Origin: Kuschelorhynchus macadamiae
Taxonomy: Eukaryota; Arthropoda; Insecta; Coleoptera; Curculionidae
Assembly (NCBI GenBank): GCA_030620095.1
Contig: JAUTXW010002403.1
Coordinates: 186,001 to 250,000 of the forward strand
Direction: 5' to 3'
DNA: 64,000 nucleotides
Part shown: piece after piece, positions 22,812-36,279 of the stretch
Layout of the letters: each line of letters starts with the position of its first letter
Numbering within the stretch: position 1 is the first letter of the stretch
The notes under the pieces: model-generated
The model's database searches: none
Told to the model about the DNA's origin: nothing
What the model saw: the letters and a program-made list of their open reading frames with translations, nothing else
Position numbers and translations under genes: made by a program

Positions 22812-24000
22812 ATGATCAGGTGTCTTTTGTTATCCTGTGTTCTGCATTTCTTACAGATTTTGACTGAGCTGACCTGGGTTATGGAAATTTATAGTTGGCG
22901 ACCGTATTTTGAATGCGCTTTTTTTGAGTCCATCTGGTTTTATCATCAAAATGCCGTTAAAATAAAAAGTGAATTTAAGCGATGTACTTATCAAAAGTAA
23001 ATAGTGTAATAAAGTGAAAAACATCAAATCAAAAAAAAAGAAAATTTCATCATTTTTCAAAGTTTTTAGTTTTTTGCCATTTAAAACAAATGTAAAATTT
23101 GACAAATAAGATATATCATGTGACTAACTATAATTGTTAGGACGTTACTGATCAAACTGCAATATAACAAATGATAGACTTTTATAGCAATATAGTACTA
23201 ATGAGAAAAATAAAAACACTCTGTTAAGTAAGGAATAGACAATTTATTTTGTAAAATATAAAAAGGAATATAGTTCCATCGAACTAACTATAAATGGAAG
23301 CATAGATAAAGGAGTACATAAGTTTGTAAATAATAAAAACTATATAATATAGAATATTACAATTTTCAACATCACATAAAACTGGACAAAAAAAAGCTAC
23401 GAGCTCACCGAAAATACCAGACACATATGGTTCAGTATTTTAAGTAGATACAATAGAAAAACAAACAAAAAATAATTTAAAACAAGCACGATGGTTTACG
23501 ATAATACCATATAATAAAATATCCAAATAAAAAAATAATTTTATAACTATATACAGAGAAGAGAAAAGTTTGAATTTGTTACAATTATTAGTATAACTAC
23601 AAGTGGGGATTTTCGTTCAATTTTTTTTTGAAAAATCCCTTGAAAATACCAAAACGCTGGGGTGTAAAATAATTTTATCACAAATACACCTAATATGAAA
23701 GGTCTACAATTTACCAATTTTAATTGCTGAATCTATTTTTATTAAGCTGTATTATGTCGTCATTTTTGGATTTTTTTAAAGAGTATTAATGACAAATCCG
23801 AAATGTAGAGTATACCAGTACCACGGTCATTGCAAACTATGTTGAATATAAATATTAGGCCTATCTCTTCTTTCGAATGCAAATGTTCTGAGTGTTCCTT
23901 AAAGAGTTTCAAGCAATATTTTGATATATGGGAAAAATAATTCAGTGTTTTGATCTCGAAAAAAAAACACGATTTCTCAATTGACCAAAGCTGTTACTTC
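22812..24000. other. Intergenic, no gene recognised
   Basis: AT-rich, short antisense frames only; nothing recognised. Confidence 0.4.
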
Positions 24001-24009
24001 CGTTTTATG

Positions 24010-24480
24010 TTCAGGTTTTATTAAGAACTCATGGTTCTTGGGTTTACAGTATGTCAATTTAGAATTACCTTCCTACGTTTCACCTGTGTTTGCACGAGAC
24101 ATCTTCAGGGATTTCGACTGTACAAGATCAGAATATTGAATAAACTCCGATGAACAACCTTGGTATCTTTTACGTTAAAATTGTCCTGTTGAGTGCTGGT
24201 GTTCAACGACATCGCATTTAACAATTTGTTTCTTACCTATACGTCTTTCAAGTTCTTCTAGTCTGGTTAACGTAGGCCGTCAAGCTTCCTTTTCATACGC
24301 TTTAAAAGAGGATTAGAAATTCTATAAACTCCTTTTGACTGCAAAATATTTACATCCTGCGGATTAACAGGCGTAAATACTAATGACTTCAAAACTAACT
24401 TTTTGAGGATGTTGGTGAGAACTAAATTTTAGATATCTATTCTATGTGTCGGTTTCCTGTAGCACTCGACCGTCAAATAC
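24010..24480 (-). pseudogene. Penelope-like element 3' fragment
   Basis: Read on the minus strand: ECYRKPTHR (end of the RT, compare VYRKPTHTNR in the copy at 54185), LVFTPVNPQD and GVYRISNP (start of the GIY-YIG endonuclease), then broken text equivalent to KKQIV...EHQHSTG. The terminal motif ccctgaagatgtctcgtgc follows at 24110-24071, then the shared tail to ttaataaaacc. Truncated and frameshifted. Confidence 0.7.
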
Positions 24481-24721
24481 TGCAGTTGACCTTTTACATA
24501 GAGTACTATATATAAAATTGCAAAAATTCTGGGGATATCTAACATTCGTACAATCTTTAATGGACAAAACGATGTGCAATGTTCATTGAAGCATTTAATT
24601 CCTTCGCCATCACGAGTATATAAAATTCCTTGTTTCCGCAGTAAAGTACACAGAAAAAACAAGACGGTTTGTGTCTACTAAACTGAACATTAAAGTTAAG
24701 AAACAACAGGACACATGCAGG

Positions 24722-24770
24722 CACATAGCCAGGGGGGCGTCCTGGGGGTCTGGAGCCCCCCGAAATTTCA
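24722..24770. repeat. GC-rich transposon tip (cccccctggctatgt type)
   Basis: catagccaggggggcgtcctgggggtctggagccccccg contains an imperfect hairpin of g- and c-runs. It stands out sharply from its AT-rich context and resembles DNA-transposon tips seen in many invertebrates. No partner end was found. Confidence 0.35.
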
Positions 24771-26900
24771 AAAATATTTTGGCTTACTACATTTCCTGAG
24801 GCTTGACTAATCAAAAATGGATTGATTGCGTTTTTTATAAATCGTTTCACAATTAAGATCTTTTTTTTCTGTTAATACCAACAAAAATTGTCGGAACGGT
24901 TAAAAATTACTTTGTCTACATCAAAAACGCTAAACAGATTTTTGCCTTTTTGGAGACATCTAAGCTTCAAACATACAGTAAAAATAAAAACTGACGGCCG
25001 AAACAGAAAGTGTCAATGGTAACAGAAATGTAGACTAAGTAATAGTCACAGAAAATACATGCCCAATTTACTTTAAGCAAGGGAAAAATTATGTTTAACT
25101 GCCGAATTAGATTCTAGTTTTATATTGGGTCCCGAAATCTACCATTATAATCAATATAACGCAGTGACTCCGGTAACAGATTGTTACTTCTTCATTTTCA
25201 TTAAAATAACATTAGTGACATCATTGAATAATATCAGAATCTAAACAAAGTTCGTTTACTTTTCCAAGTAAGCTACGTAACTTCATGGATAGAGTGTTTG
25301 CATTGCTCTGAGTAGGACTCGAATTGCATTTTCGTCCTGTGATCTTTTTTTTTTATCAAAACCTACAATTTTGTATGTAATTATGTTTTTGATTTGCTCT
25401 GGTTAATAAACCAATGTCTTAATGTTACTTTAATAAAAAATGCAGATGTAACACCTCACCGAAGTCACGAACTAAAAATAATCAAAACTGGTGACGTTGC
25501 AAATAGGTATATAACTTTTTGAACTATTCATTTATCGCTAAAGAAACTCAAAATATATCATTAGAAACATAGCCTGAAATTGTTTAAACTATTCTGTTTT
25601 AATTTCTGTGCTACCAAAATTTTTGATTTCCACTAATCCTATGTAGAACATTTTCCTTAAATTTAGTATACGAGAGGGAACACTTAAGTGGAATAAACTT
25701 TCGAAATCTATTCATAATTTGGAAACACTGGGTTCCTGCCAAATTGATTTATTTTGCTCCGGATACTTTAGTAATACGAATTTCATCATGACGTCATCCG
25801 TATAAAAACTATGACCACAGACATTTTTTTAAATGTAACACTCTGTATATTATTTGTTTTTGAGATCAGTGAAACATTCGAAACACGTTTTATGTAATAT
25901 GTTCTATACCTACATTCAACTGTTGTCAACAAAATGTCGTCTTTAAAATCACAGTTTTTTTAAATCAACTTTGCTAAAGCTCCTAGATGACAGCACTTCT
26001 TTCGGTTTACGGGAGAAATATCAATTTTTTCTTGTCTAACAGATTTCAAAAAGTTAAAACACACGAAAAAAAAATTAATACACGAGATATTACCAAAAGA
26101 TCCGGAGTCGAATAAATAAATTTGATGGATAAAACAGTTTTTACAAATTACTAATAGATAAAGTTTACAAATGTTCCATCCTGTATATCCATATTTTTAT
26201 TAGGCCGGTCTCCCGATTTTTTTATGAATTTGCATGTCTTTAATTTCTTTCGAATGCTTTGTACTTTCCACGTTTAGGCCTATACATATACATATGGTCT
26301 AAAATAATATCATAACCGTGTTTTAATATCCATTGCAAAACTAAGCTGTATTTTATTTTTTTCCTACGAGCGTGCAGAAAACAACAATTTTCCTTATGCA
26401 AATTGCTGCGCATGAAAGTAATTTTACCAACTGCGCATACAGACTTGTTAAACTGGTCTACAGTTAATATTAAAAAAATATATTAATATGTAAATTAATA
26501 ATTAAATATTATTATATATTTATAGAGAACGGATATTTCAATTTAAGCTGTATTGATCTACTATCATATTAACTAAAAAAAATGTCAATTAATTACAGAA
26601 CTATATTTCTCATATTTGTATCGGTTGCACGAATATCATCCCGAAAGTTTTCTATAAGCTAATAAAATAACGAATGTTAACAGCCATCTTTGGAAATATT
26701 TACTGGTACGAAAGATAAAGGCCTCAAAATCTTAAAATAAATGAAACTCATAATTTAAAATGTATAAGAAAATAATGCAAAGTTCGGGACATAAGCATAT
26801 TTTAGAGCTAGCTAGAAAATCCCTACAAATTGAGGAAAATACAACGAAACTTCTTGATTCACGCTCATATCACTTGTTGAGCTAAAATAATGTATGGTGT
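24771..26900. other. Intergenic, no gene recognised
   Basis: More than 2 kb with only short frames; near 25840 and 26185 cactctgta/catcctgta texts look like worn MITE tips. Confidence 0.4.
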
Positions 26901-26908
26901 GTATCCTT

Positions 26909-27204
<296 letters not shown>

Positions 27205-27413
27205 TACACCTACTTATTATATTTTACACCACAGAGACATCTGAATAAATCAAAGACACGAAACAGTAAAATGCCCTTACCTCTTCGCAATCACATATCC
27301 AGTCACATAAATCGTACATATTTTTACTAAAATAACCATTTACTTTTTTGTTTTTGTCTTTACTTGTAAGTCGACATCTGGCCTTAAATTAAGACATTTC
27401 TCAGAGTTCTACT

Positions 27414-27940
27414 CACTGGCGGCTCTTGAAGTCTTAAGATTCCAAACCACGGTGGCTACCATTATTTACAACATTAATTTTTTCAATTAATTTAAACCAC
27501 AAAATCAACAAACAAGTCTTGAAAATAAAATAAATTCTATAAAAATACGCAATCGTAATAACAACCTATCACACGATTCACATTAAACGCATCAACTGAC
27601 AAAAATGTTTAAGTTTTCTCGGCGCAAATGTTGACCTAAAATTTGCCAACGTAGGCCGTATATTACCTATGCGCCCCTATGAGAATTCAATCGGGAACAC
27701 TCGGGAAAAACTCGTCTCCGTTTATAACCACGAGGACATCGCGGGCCGCCAGCCTCGTGGTCCAACGAAACGAAACCTTCGGAGATCACTGTGCGAGGCA
27801 TCGATAGTGCGACTGCCGCTGAATCAACATGAACATTCAATGAGTTTACACGCTAAAAAAATATAAATAATTTATTATTTTCTGTTTGGAAATATTGATT
27901 GGTCAATTGACCATCTGACCTAATCGTGGAGCCGCCCCTG
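27414..27940. mobile_element. 527-bp hAT-like MITE
   Basis: The tips are CACTGGCGGCTC on the left and gagccgcccctg (rc CAGGGGCGGCTC) on the right. The right half matches 1-218. No transposase is encoded; the ~65-codon frame at 27669 is probably chance. Target duplication is not clear. Confidence 0.7.
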
Positions 27941-28905
27941 CAACTGAACATTTGCTAATCTGCCAAAAAGTTGATGTTTTTTAAATTGAATATTTTATAT
28001 ATTCAGTTTAAATTCCTAAAAAATCTGACAGAACCTAAAAAATGAAGAATAATATTATTCAAAATTTAAGTATATGTAAAATCTTAAGTTAATAGTTTCT
28101 ACCACACACCCGTCATCTGCAAAAAAAGCCGTTGTAGACCCATGTTTATATGAACTTTTTCTCTTAAAATCAAGTAAAGAGTTATACTTTAAAGTTTGTC
28201 TGCATACTTAATTAACACCTTGTATAACCGCCGCATCCCAAATAGCAAAACAGCACTATTTGTTTATCCTCACATGACAAATTAATAAAAATAATATGTG
28301 ATATAATTTTTAATGTAAAATCTTGGTTGTGTTAATTTTATTTTCCTTGCACTTGCTCGTAGAAAAAATAATCCAAAACTCAAAAATAACTGCAGCAGTT
28401 ATGTATCGCAAAGTATTATTTTCTGCACTTCTAAGGAAAAAACTATTACAGGCAGACTTGAACCCAATGTTACTTTCCTGAATCAAAAGACAATAATTAT
28501 GTTGGAAAACTTCAAACTTTTTCAAACATTTTTTTGATTTATATAGCGATTTCAGAATAAATAGTATTAATACATAGAGAGTTCCATACATTTGTAGACA
28601 AATACAGGTCAATAATAATTTAATTAAATATTTAACATGTTCTCTATAAAATACTGCAATAAACTTTTTATTGGTTAGAACATTTTACGTACAACTATTT
28701 GCACTCGCAGGCGATTTTGTGCCAGGTAATAATATCGTATAAAACACAAACAAAATAATGGAAGAGCGTGTGGCTCTTAGGCTTGGCGACCTCTTCTGCA
28801 GTACGAAGATTATTAGGGGCGTTTAATTTTTTTCTAAAAACTGATTTTATCTTTTGAGACAATACGTCAAAAGTGATTTTAACAGTTTATGAAATATTAT
28901 GTATA
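27941..28905. other. Intergenic, no gene recognised
   Basis: Nothing recognised; the 100-codon minus-strand frame at 28310-28612 has low-complexity hydrophobic content and no known motif. Confidence 0.35.
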
Positions 28906-28989
28906 CAGGGTGAAACGACTACAAATATTTAACACATAAAAGTACAGGTTATTTTAACAAAAAAAGTCTTATATAATTGGGGCTCTCGT

Positions 28990-31243
28990 TGTGGGCTTGG
29001 GCTTTGTTCTTTTCCTATCAAGAATAGTAGTAAGGCTGTTAGGTCTAGTGTTAGACGTGTTAGATTGTTTACCAAGAGAAATTATATCAAATTTGTAAAA
29101 TTATGTGAATGGACAAACTGGAATAATGTTATGGGCATTGACGTAGCATTTCATTCTGTATTAACAAGTGTATTTAACAAAACTTTTCCTATCGTGAATA
29201 TTTAAAAAAAGAGGCGGAAACCTTGGTATACTAAAGGGTTGAGTATATCTGGTAAAATATGCGCTCTTTACACTACATTAGGAAATATGTAAATAATAAT
29301 ATTAACTTTTTAAATTATTTTAATATCTATCGTAGAATATACCAGAACACTATAAAACTTGCAAAAAAGAAATATTTTAGATATCGAATTACAAAATCTA
29401 ATAAATCAAAAGAAACGCGGAAAATTATCAATGATTTGAGAGGCAAACAGAACATCACTCCTGACCACAGTAGCTTGAGTGCTGATGATTTAAACTCCTT
29501 TTAATGTAGTATAGCTGGCACTTTGTCTCAAAACTTAACACAGGTTCGAGATCCTAAAACTTACCTAACCCATGTGTCAGTTCCCGAATCTTTTTATTTC
29601 ATGCCCACAAGTACTGTGGAGATTAGGAGTTTGTTTAGGCCAATCAAAAATTCGAATTCTTCTGGGTGGGACAAGCTGTCTCTAAAAATATTTCAAGTCC
29701 TCCCAATTAATGTATTGAATGTCCTGGCAGCGGCCATAAAGGATTCCTTTTGCAGGGGTGATTGTTGTTGATTGTTCCTCTTTTTAAGGGTGGTGATCAT
29801 GACAGTCCTTCTAACTTTCGAGCTGTCGCCCTGTTACCTACACTAGGGAAATTGCTAGAGAAACTCGTGAAGGTAAGGATAGTTTCCTTTTTACAAAGGT
29901 ACAGCCTCCGGAGTTCACAGCAATACGGACGATGCCGTTTTCGGTTTCCTGGAGCATCTATATGTCCACCTAAACTCTGGTGAGGTGGCAACGGCAGTGT
30001 TTTGTGATCTATCAAAAGCATTTGATTGTGTGGATCACCAGACCCTGCTTTTGAAGCTGGAGATGTTTGGATTCAGAGGCTCCTCTTTGGAGTGGCTACT
30101 TTCCTATCTGATGAGCCGTGTTCAGTCTGTCCCTTTCAACAGCAAAAACTCAAATGAACTGCCCATCAATGCGGGTGTTCCACAGGGTTCTGTGCTTGGT
30201 CCCCTGCTCTTTTTACCTTATATAAATGACCTTCCCATCTTCCAATTCAGGGTAGATTAACTATCTTGCCGACGACATTAACATTCTTTGGCACGATACA
30301 GATGTTGCGAGACTGAAATTTAATGTTTCTGCTGATTTAATTAAAATAAAAGAGTGGTGTGATTCTAACATGCTGTCATTTAATATATCTAAAACGAAAA
30401 TATTAAATTTTATGTGTAAGATAGATAATATTTGTCTTGCTAATACCACAATTGAAAATACCAATGATACAAAATTCCTGGGATTATGGATAGACAACTC
30501 TCTAAGATTCCATAGCCACATAATTAACTTAGGTGCGAAAATTTCATCAGGCTGTTATGCTTATAGTCTAGGTATCTCTATTTCTAGAGATGCTTATTTT
30601 GCCTTGATTGAATCGCACTTGAGATATGGCATTTGTTTCTGTGGCGGGTGCTCAAATTATATGTTCAAGTCACTTTTTGTGCTACAGAAAAGAGCTCTTA
30701 GATATATGTGCCAAGCAGGGTTGTCGTCCACTATTTGTCAGGTGTTCGGTGTTAACCTTATGTTGTTTTTACATTTTAGAAATGACATGTTTAATCTACC
30801 AAAAATTCAGACATGAACTGGATCAACATACTCACGATTATAATACCCGCCAAATTTATATGCTAACATTACCAACATTGCCAAGAACTGAGCAATTTAG
30901 ACATATTATGCTGACAGATTGGACTAGGTCTAAGTATATTGTTATAAATATGTAAGTTTTTCTTTTTATGTATATATGAATAGGATATATTCGTGTTGCT
31001 TGAATTTGTAAATTGTATTGTATGTATATGAATGTGTGTAAATATGTATGTATGTGTATATATATATATGTATCAGTTGTTTATATAGTTTTAAACAGGA
31101 CCTTGCACAAATGTAATCTTTCTCTAATGTTAAGCATTTTTCTTTTTTCCTTTAGTCTAACTTTTTTCTAACCTTTGACTTATTATAATTGTCAACACTT
31201 TTTGTATTTGATAATAAAGCTATATTTTGACTTTGACTTTGAA
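28990..31243 (+). mobile_element. Jockey/CR1-type LINE, 5'-truncated
   Basis: The copy begins in the linker before the reverse transcriptase and ends in ttttgactttgactttg, the same 3' tail as the LINE at 45590-46906. It inserted into a MITE-like element. It lacks the endonuclease. Confidence 0.8.
29040..30816 (+). pseudogene. LINE reverse transcriptase, frameshifted
   Basis: Pieces in different frames include RNYIKFVKLCEWTNWNNV (29075), the RT fingers SSGWDKLSLKIFQ (29660), LFKGGDHDSPSNFRAVAL (29780), motif A VFCDLSKAFDCVDHQTLL (29997), motif B GVPQGSVLGPLLF (30173), YLADDINIL with the catalytic ADD just after a stop (30261), and the thumb NISKTKILNF/TKFLGLWIDNSL (30370-30500). At least four frame breaks or stops. 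Motifs are well preserved, so the family was active not long ago. Confidence 0.85.
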
Positions 31244-32099
31244 ACAACTCTATATGATAAATTTATAAATATTTCATTAATTTTATTATCCAAGATTATT
31301 ATTTCTGTTGAAAAATTAGCAAATAAAAAATATATGTTTAAATATTAAATGACTGTTATTTCAGAACACACAATCCGGCAATACGGAACAAACTCCGCTG
31401 CAGTAGTTTTTCTCTAAACTGCTACTGTAAACCAGTAATAACCTCCAACTATTGTGCAAACCTATTTATGTCATTGTAAATACCAATTTATGTTCTTGTA
31501 AATTTCGAAGATTTTGTAATATAGTGATATTCGTCTCTGTTAAAAAATTAATAGAACAGTCGAATATGAAACACAAATTTAGCTGCAGCAATTTTTCGGG
31601 AAAAATTTCTAGACAAAAGACTAACAAAATAAAGAAAAAGTGTAAGTATCAACGCCTTCGAGCAACGGGAAGTTTAATTCCAGCGAACTAATTTCATTAA
31701 ATTTTATTTTTAAAATAGATAAAAAGGACATTCACAATCAAATTTTTGCCGCAGCGGTGTATATAAAAACACTTCAGATTCTCTCCAAACAAAGGACGTA
31801 AAACATGTTACCGTGCTTGTATAAAAGGTAATGATGTCCATTTTCTGCACTTACTTTAAATATGTTGTGTGGGTGCAAAAAAACTAGTTTTCAAAATGAC
31901 AATTCGTACAGCATTCAGAAAGAATAATTGTAATGTTGCCGCCTTATCATGAAATCATAAATTCTAAAACCACTATAACCCCAAAGCCCTTGAGTGTTAA
32001 TACCATGTTATATGAGTTTTTTTACATTAAATTATCTGTAGTAATAGTACTAGTTACTTGTTAAAATATTTGCAGTCATTTCTTTTTTCACTCTGTCTT

Positions 32100-32765
32100 T
32101 CGAGAACAAATCAATTCCACTAGACAGAAGTTAATAAATATAGATTTTTTAATTGAATAATTCCAAAAAAGTTCAATTTTGTCATTGAAATATAGTTCCA
32201 TCTCAATCTCGAATGATTTTTAAACGTCCCATATATTTGACCCTCTGTATAGGTATACAATAGACATTTTAAACTCATATTTTAACTTACTTAAAATACT
32301 GGATTGTTAACGTAGAGAATTATTAGAACTATCTGGCTAAGAATATACTATATTAAACTGCGTCTGTTGACTCCATAACACATTATTACAAGGACTTGCT
32401 GTAAAATACGGTTTTAGAGTTAGTCTTTGTTATCATTTTAATTTGAGTAATAGCTTTTCAGATTTTACAAAAAGGAAGACACTAAAGTATTGAGACTAAC
32501 AGCCGGTTGCAGAATGCTCAATTAAAGTTTAGAATCTTTAAAGGAATTTCAAATTTGACAGTGAGCTCCTAGATTTCTATAAGCAGCTTGTCAAATCCGA
32601 AAGCTAGGTTAAATATTCTAAGCAGCAATTAAGCTTTGTGCAACCAGCTGAGTGTACTATTAATGCCTAAAAAACAGATTTCTATTAATTTTTTTAAAAG
32701 CTTCATTGCAACTACGAAAACATAAATTGAACGACCATAAAAATAAAAATTGTTTATTAAATTGC
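32100..32765. other. Intergenic, no gene recognised
   Basis: Nothing recognised. Confidence 0.35.
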
Positions 32766-33003
32766 AAACTGAACCTCGGAATTTAAATAAATTCTGAGAT
32801 CTAAGTTGCAATTTAACTAGTCCGAATTTAATAAATTCTTAGATAAAAGTTAACTAATAAATTCCCATACAGAAGTCTGAATTTCATAAATTCCCAGATA
32901 AAAGTCAAAATTTAAGAAATCAAGATCAAGTCGGAGTTTAATAAATTACCTGATCTATGTCGATATTTAAAATAATCCGAGATCTAAGTCTAAGTCTAAG
33001 TCA
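32766..33003. repeat. Degenerate ~28-bp tandem repeat
   Basis: About eight imperfect units resembling gaatttaataaattcccagataaaagtc, with variable endings (aagtct, aagtcg), close to a short (TA)n run. Confidence 0.6.
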
Positions 33004-33041
33004 ACAATAGTATATTAAAACACTAGTTTCATAAGACAAGA

Positions 33042-33044
<3 letters not shown>

Positions 33045-33097
<53 letters not shown>

Positions 33098-33098
33098 T
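33045..33098. repeat. (TA)n microsatellite, 54 bp
   Basis: Pure TA run. Confidence 0.95.
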
Positions 33099-33303
33099 GT
33101 TGAACATTTTCAAGTTAGTGACAATGCTTTACAAATGTGGCAATTACATGCGCACCATTTTTTTTATAATTTTGAGTTTTTCAAAAAACTAGTGTTGAAT
33201 ACATTTTTTAACACTAGTGATGAAATGTAAATAAATACAAAGTTCTACTAAATATTCTTTGTGGTCGCAGGAAAAATAGTGTACCAGGTTATATTTTAAA
33301 TTG

Positions 33304-35087
33304 TCCACATTTTAAACGCTTGTACCTTTTTTATTTTTTTACTTATCGAATTGAACAAAAAAAAGTTATAGGTCTACTTGCCAAGTTTTTTGTGGCGTCC
33401 AGTGACATAGCGAATTCACTTATAAAAAAATTATGGTCTTAACTTACATTTTTTTAATGGAACCCTGGGTATATTTTTCACTTATCGGATAGCTCATTTT
33501 TTTCACTGATGTAATACCCTTTACATTTTCATTTACTACTTTTTGATTTATGCCCAAAAATTACAATATTATATTAAACCTTTTACCTATCAACTCGCAC
33601 GGTAAAACAATTAAATAGGCGTTACACCAAAGTGATGGAATGTAGAGGTAATCAATTTACTTCAAATTGTGAACCATGGTATTTCGCAAGTTTAGTGTCG
33701 AAGAAAGAAGTGTTATGGTTCAAACATATTTATTAAATAATAAAAGTGCAACAGTAGCAAGGAGAGAATATATTAGACGCTTCCCAAATCGTCGACCTCC
33801 GTCAGCAAAAATATTTGGAAGACTTGAAGTTAAATTAATTGAAAATGGAAGTCTTCGCAACAAGAAATAGGTGTATAGAAAAAAAGTCGTACTAAATGAA
33901 GACAATGAAATAAATATCCTTGGAAATTACGGTGAGAATCCTGTAAGCTCTATTAATAGCGTTGCCACCGAGACTGGAATTTTCTTTAGCTCCATTCAAA
34001 AAGTTTTAAAAAACTATGGATACAAATCATATAAATTTTTAAATACTCAAAAACGTAGAGAGGAACCCCGCGGAAGAAGTCTGGATTTTGTCAGGCGTTT
34101 TTAAATAGATACAAGGCAAATAATTAGTATTTGAAGAAAATTTTATGGACTGATGAGCTCTCATTTACTACCAACAAAGGCAGTAACAGGCAAAACACTA
34201 GATACGGGTCCTTCGGCACTAAATCCGTGAAATTAAGCAACAGGGATATCAGTCTGTTAACGTCTGGCGTGGTTTAATCGGAGGATATATTTGGGACGAA
34301 AAATTAACTGGCAATCGGTATCTGGACCTTTTGCAAACAGAAATTACAGAGTGTATTGACAATCTTCCAATTAATGTTGCTACAAACATAGTGTGGCAGC
34401 AAAATGAGGCCCTACCTTATAACATTCGAGCTGTGAAAGAATACCTTACAAGAGAATATTCCCACGGATGGATAGGGAATGAACTGCTGTATTTTGGCCT
34501 GCAAATAGTCCGGATCTTACCATAATGGATTTCTTTTTTTGGGATACATAAAAGATCTAGTACATAAAACTCCATGTTATAATATAAAAGAATTAAAAGA
34601 ATAATAAATGCTATCAATGATGTACGGCAATCGACCGAAACTTTGCTACGGTCTATTGCGATATTTGAAAAATGCTCCGAGAATGATGGTGGTCACGTTC
34701 AACAGTATTTTTAAAACTTTCAATTTTGTATTTGTTTTGCGTTCTTTACTTGTTTGAAGCATCACTTTGACGTTACGCCTATTTAGTTGTTTTACCGTAC
34801 AAGTTGATAGATAAAAGGTTTAATAGAATATTGTAATTTTTCAACAAGTAAGAAATTAAAATGTAAAGTGTATTATATCAGTGAAATCAGAAAAAATTAA
34901 CGATGAGTGAAAAATATACCCAGGGTTCCATTTAAAAAATGTAAGTTGAGGCCATAATTTTATTTACGAGTGTATTCGCTACGAGACTGGACGCCACAAA
35001 AAACGTGGCAAGTAGACCTATAATTTGTTTTTATGTTCAATTCGATACGTCAACAAATAAAAAAGTTACAAGCGTTTAAAATGTGGA
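33304..35087 (+). mobile_element. Tc1/mariner-type element with ~340-bp inverted ends
   Basis: The left end (tccacattttaaacgcttg..., 33304) is repeated inverted to 35087. The arms remain alignable for about 340 bases, through ggtctacttgccaagttttttgtggcg, aatggaaccctgggtata and ccttttacctatcaactcgcacggtaaaacaatt in part. Between them lies a damaged DDE transposase. Inverted ends of this length are unusual for typical mariners but agree with the related element at 50988-55433. Confidence 0.8.
33676..34715 (+). pseudogene. DUF4817/mariner-like transposase, broken
   Basis: The N-terminus, VFRKFSVEERSVMVQTYLL, is the helix-turn-helix of insect elements carrying DUF4817, followed by RRFPNRRPPSAKIFGRL. 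A TAG at 33868 lies in frame, and reading resumes in the same frame (ETGIFFSSIQKVLKNYG) until 34104. The catalytic core is shifted: WTDELSFT-like text near 34150, NEALPYNIRAVKEYL (34405), WPANSPDLTIMDFFFWG (34494-34545) with the last catalytic D, and a C-terminal IINAINDVRQ-type tail. Multiple stops mean it is inactive. Confidence 0.75.
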
Positions 35088-36270
35088 TCGTTTTCAAATT
35101 CGAGAATTTAATAATAACCCTCGACGAAAACCCCTTTAAACACTTGTTATATAATATACTATGAAAAAGTATATAAATTAAATTCTAAGGTGACTAAATA
35201 TTTTAGAATTAATGAAGCATTAGATATAATTGCTTGTTTAGTAGCAACTTGTGTAATAAAAATGTTATAGAGGTCTCACTGAAAACAATAACTCTTTTTA
35301 CAAATATTTTAGAACAAACAAGGTTTTCTCCAGATACTTCTAATACATTATCTACCTAATCACCTTACATACTCGCCAAAAAGATTATTCAGAATGTTCT
35401 GATCAGTCTAAGGAATATTTACTAATTCACTACTAATACAATTATTATTGAAAATGTGTATAACAGGGTTCTTAACTTTGTTTTGCATTAAATTACTATT
35501 ATTATAGTAACAATTTAATGATTTTTAAAGGGCAAGACATCGAATTCTTACCATGCCGGTATTCAAATTTCTTGGAGCCGAATACTTAATTTAATTCAGC
35601 TTGCCTCAAAATGTCTGAAAAATAGTAGAATTGAAATAATTATTAATACCAATTACCGGTACATTTCGGATCAAGAAATATGAATATTCTACAGCATGTC
35701 ATGTCAGAAGCCCAAAAATGTCAGTGTTACAATAAAAATTGGACTTAACCACCTTTAAAACGACTTATAGTTAAGAATCTATTGTTAATGTGTGCTCTCT
35801 AAAACATATTGCACAAAACTGTTAAAAAACCTTCCGGAAATGTCCAAAAGTCACAACTTTCAAAAACATCAAAAAGTGTCAAGTACTAAAAATTACTCTT
35901 TTTTACAAAATACTGGCAGTCAAGAAAATGTTTATCACTGGATTGAGAAACTGTCCTTAGTTGTAATTTAAATATAACACGAACCGAATTTGATATCTTT
36001 TTTACAAGATATATAAACGTGTCGATAGAAAATTTTATTTTGCTTAACCAAAAATTGAGGTTTATATCAATTTTTGATCTGTGATATTTGTGGTTAAAGT
36101 TTCTATTACGTATTCCAATTAGTGGAGGGTGACTCTTGATGACTCGATCAATCTGACTGAACTGTCCAATGTTAGTGTATAACAAATTGAAATTAATAAT
36201 AAAACAATAACACATCCTAAAGAAATAGTTTCATGTTAGCCAGAATTTCAGGTTGCAGGATGGTGTGGTT
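35088..36270. other. Intergenic, no gene recognised
   Basis: AT-rich; the 109-codon minus-strand frame at 35886-36215 matches nothing known. Confidence 0.35.
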
Positions 36271-36279
36271 CGTTTTTCA

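Larger units (their letters stand above)
28906..32095. mobile_element. CAGGGTGAAA-type MITE split by a LINE
   Basis: The left tip, tacagggtgaaacgactac (28905 on), and right tip, ttaaaatatttgcagtcatttcttttttcactctg (to 32095), correspond to the two ends of the element at 62201-62774. About 2.25 kb of the interval is the LINE at about 28990-31243. The right tip is diverged. Confidence 0.4.

Noticed and set aside
22668..23000. 110-codon plus-strand frame as a gene
   Set aside because: It straddles the hAT right tip and has no coherent domain.
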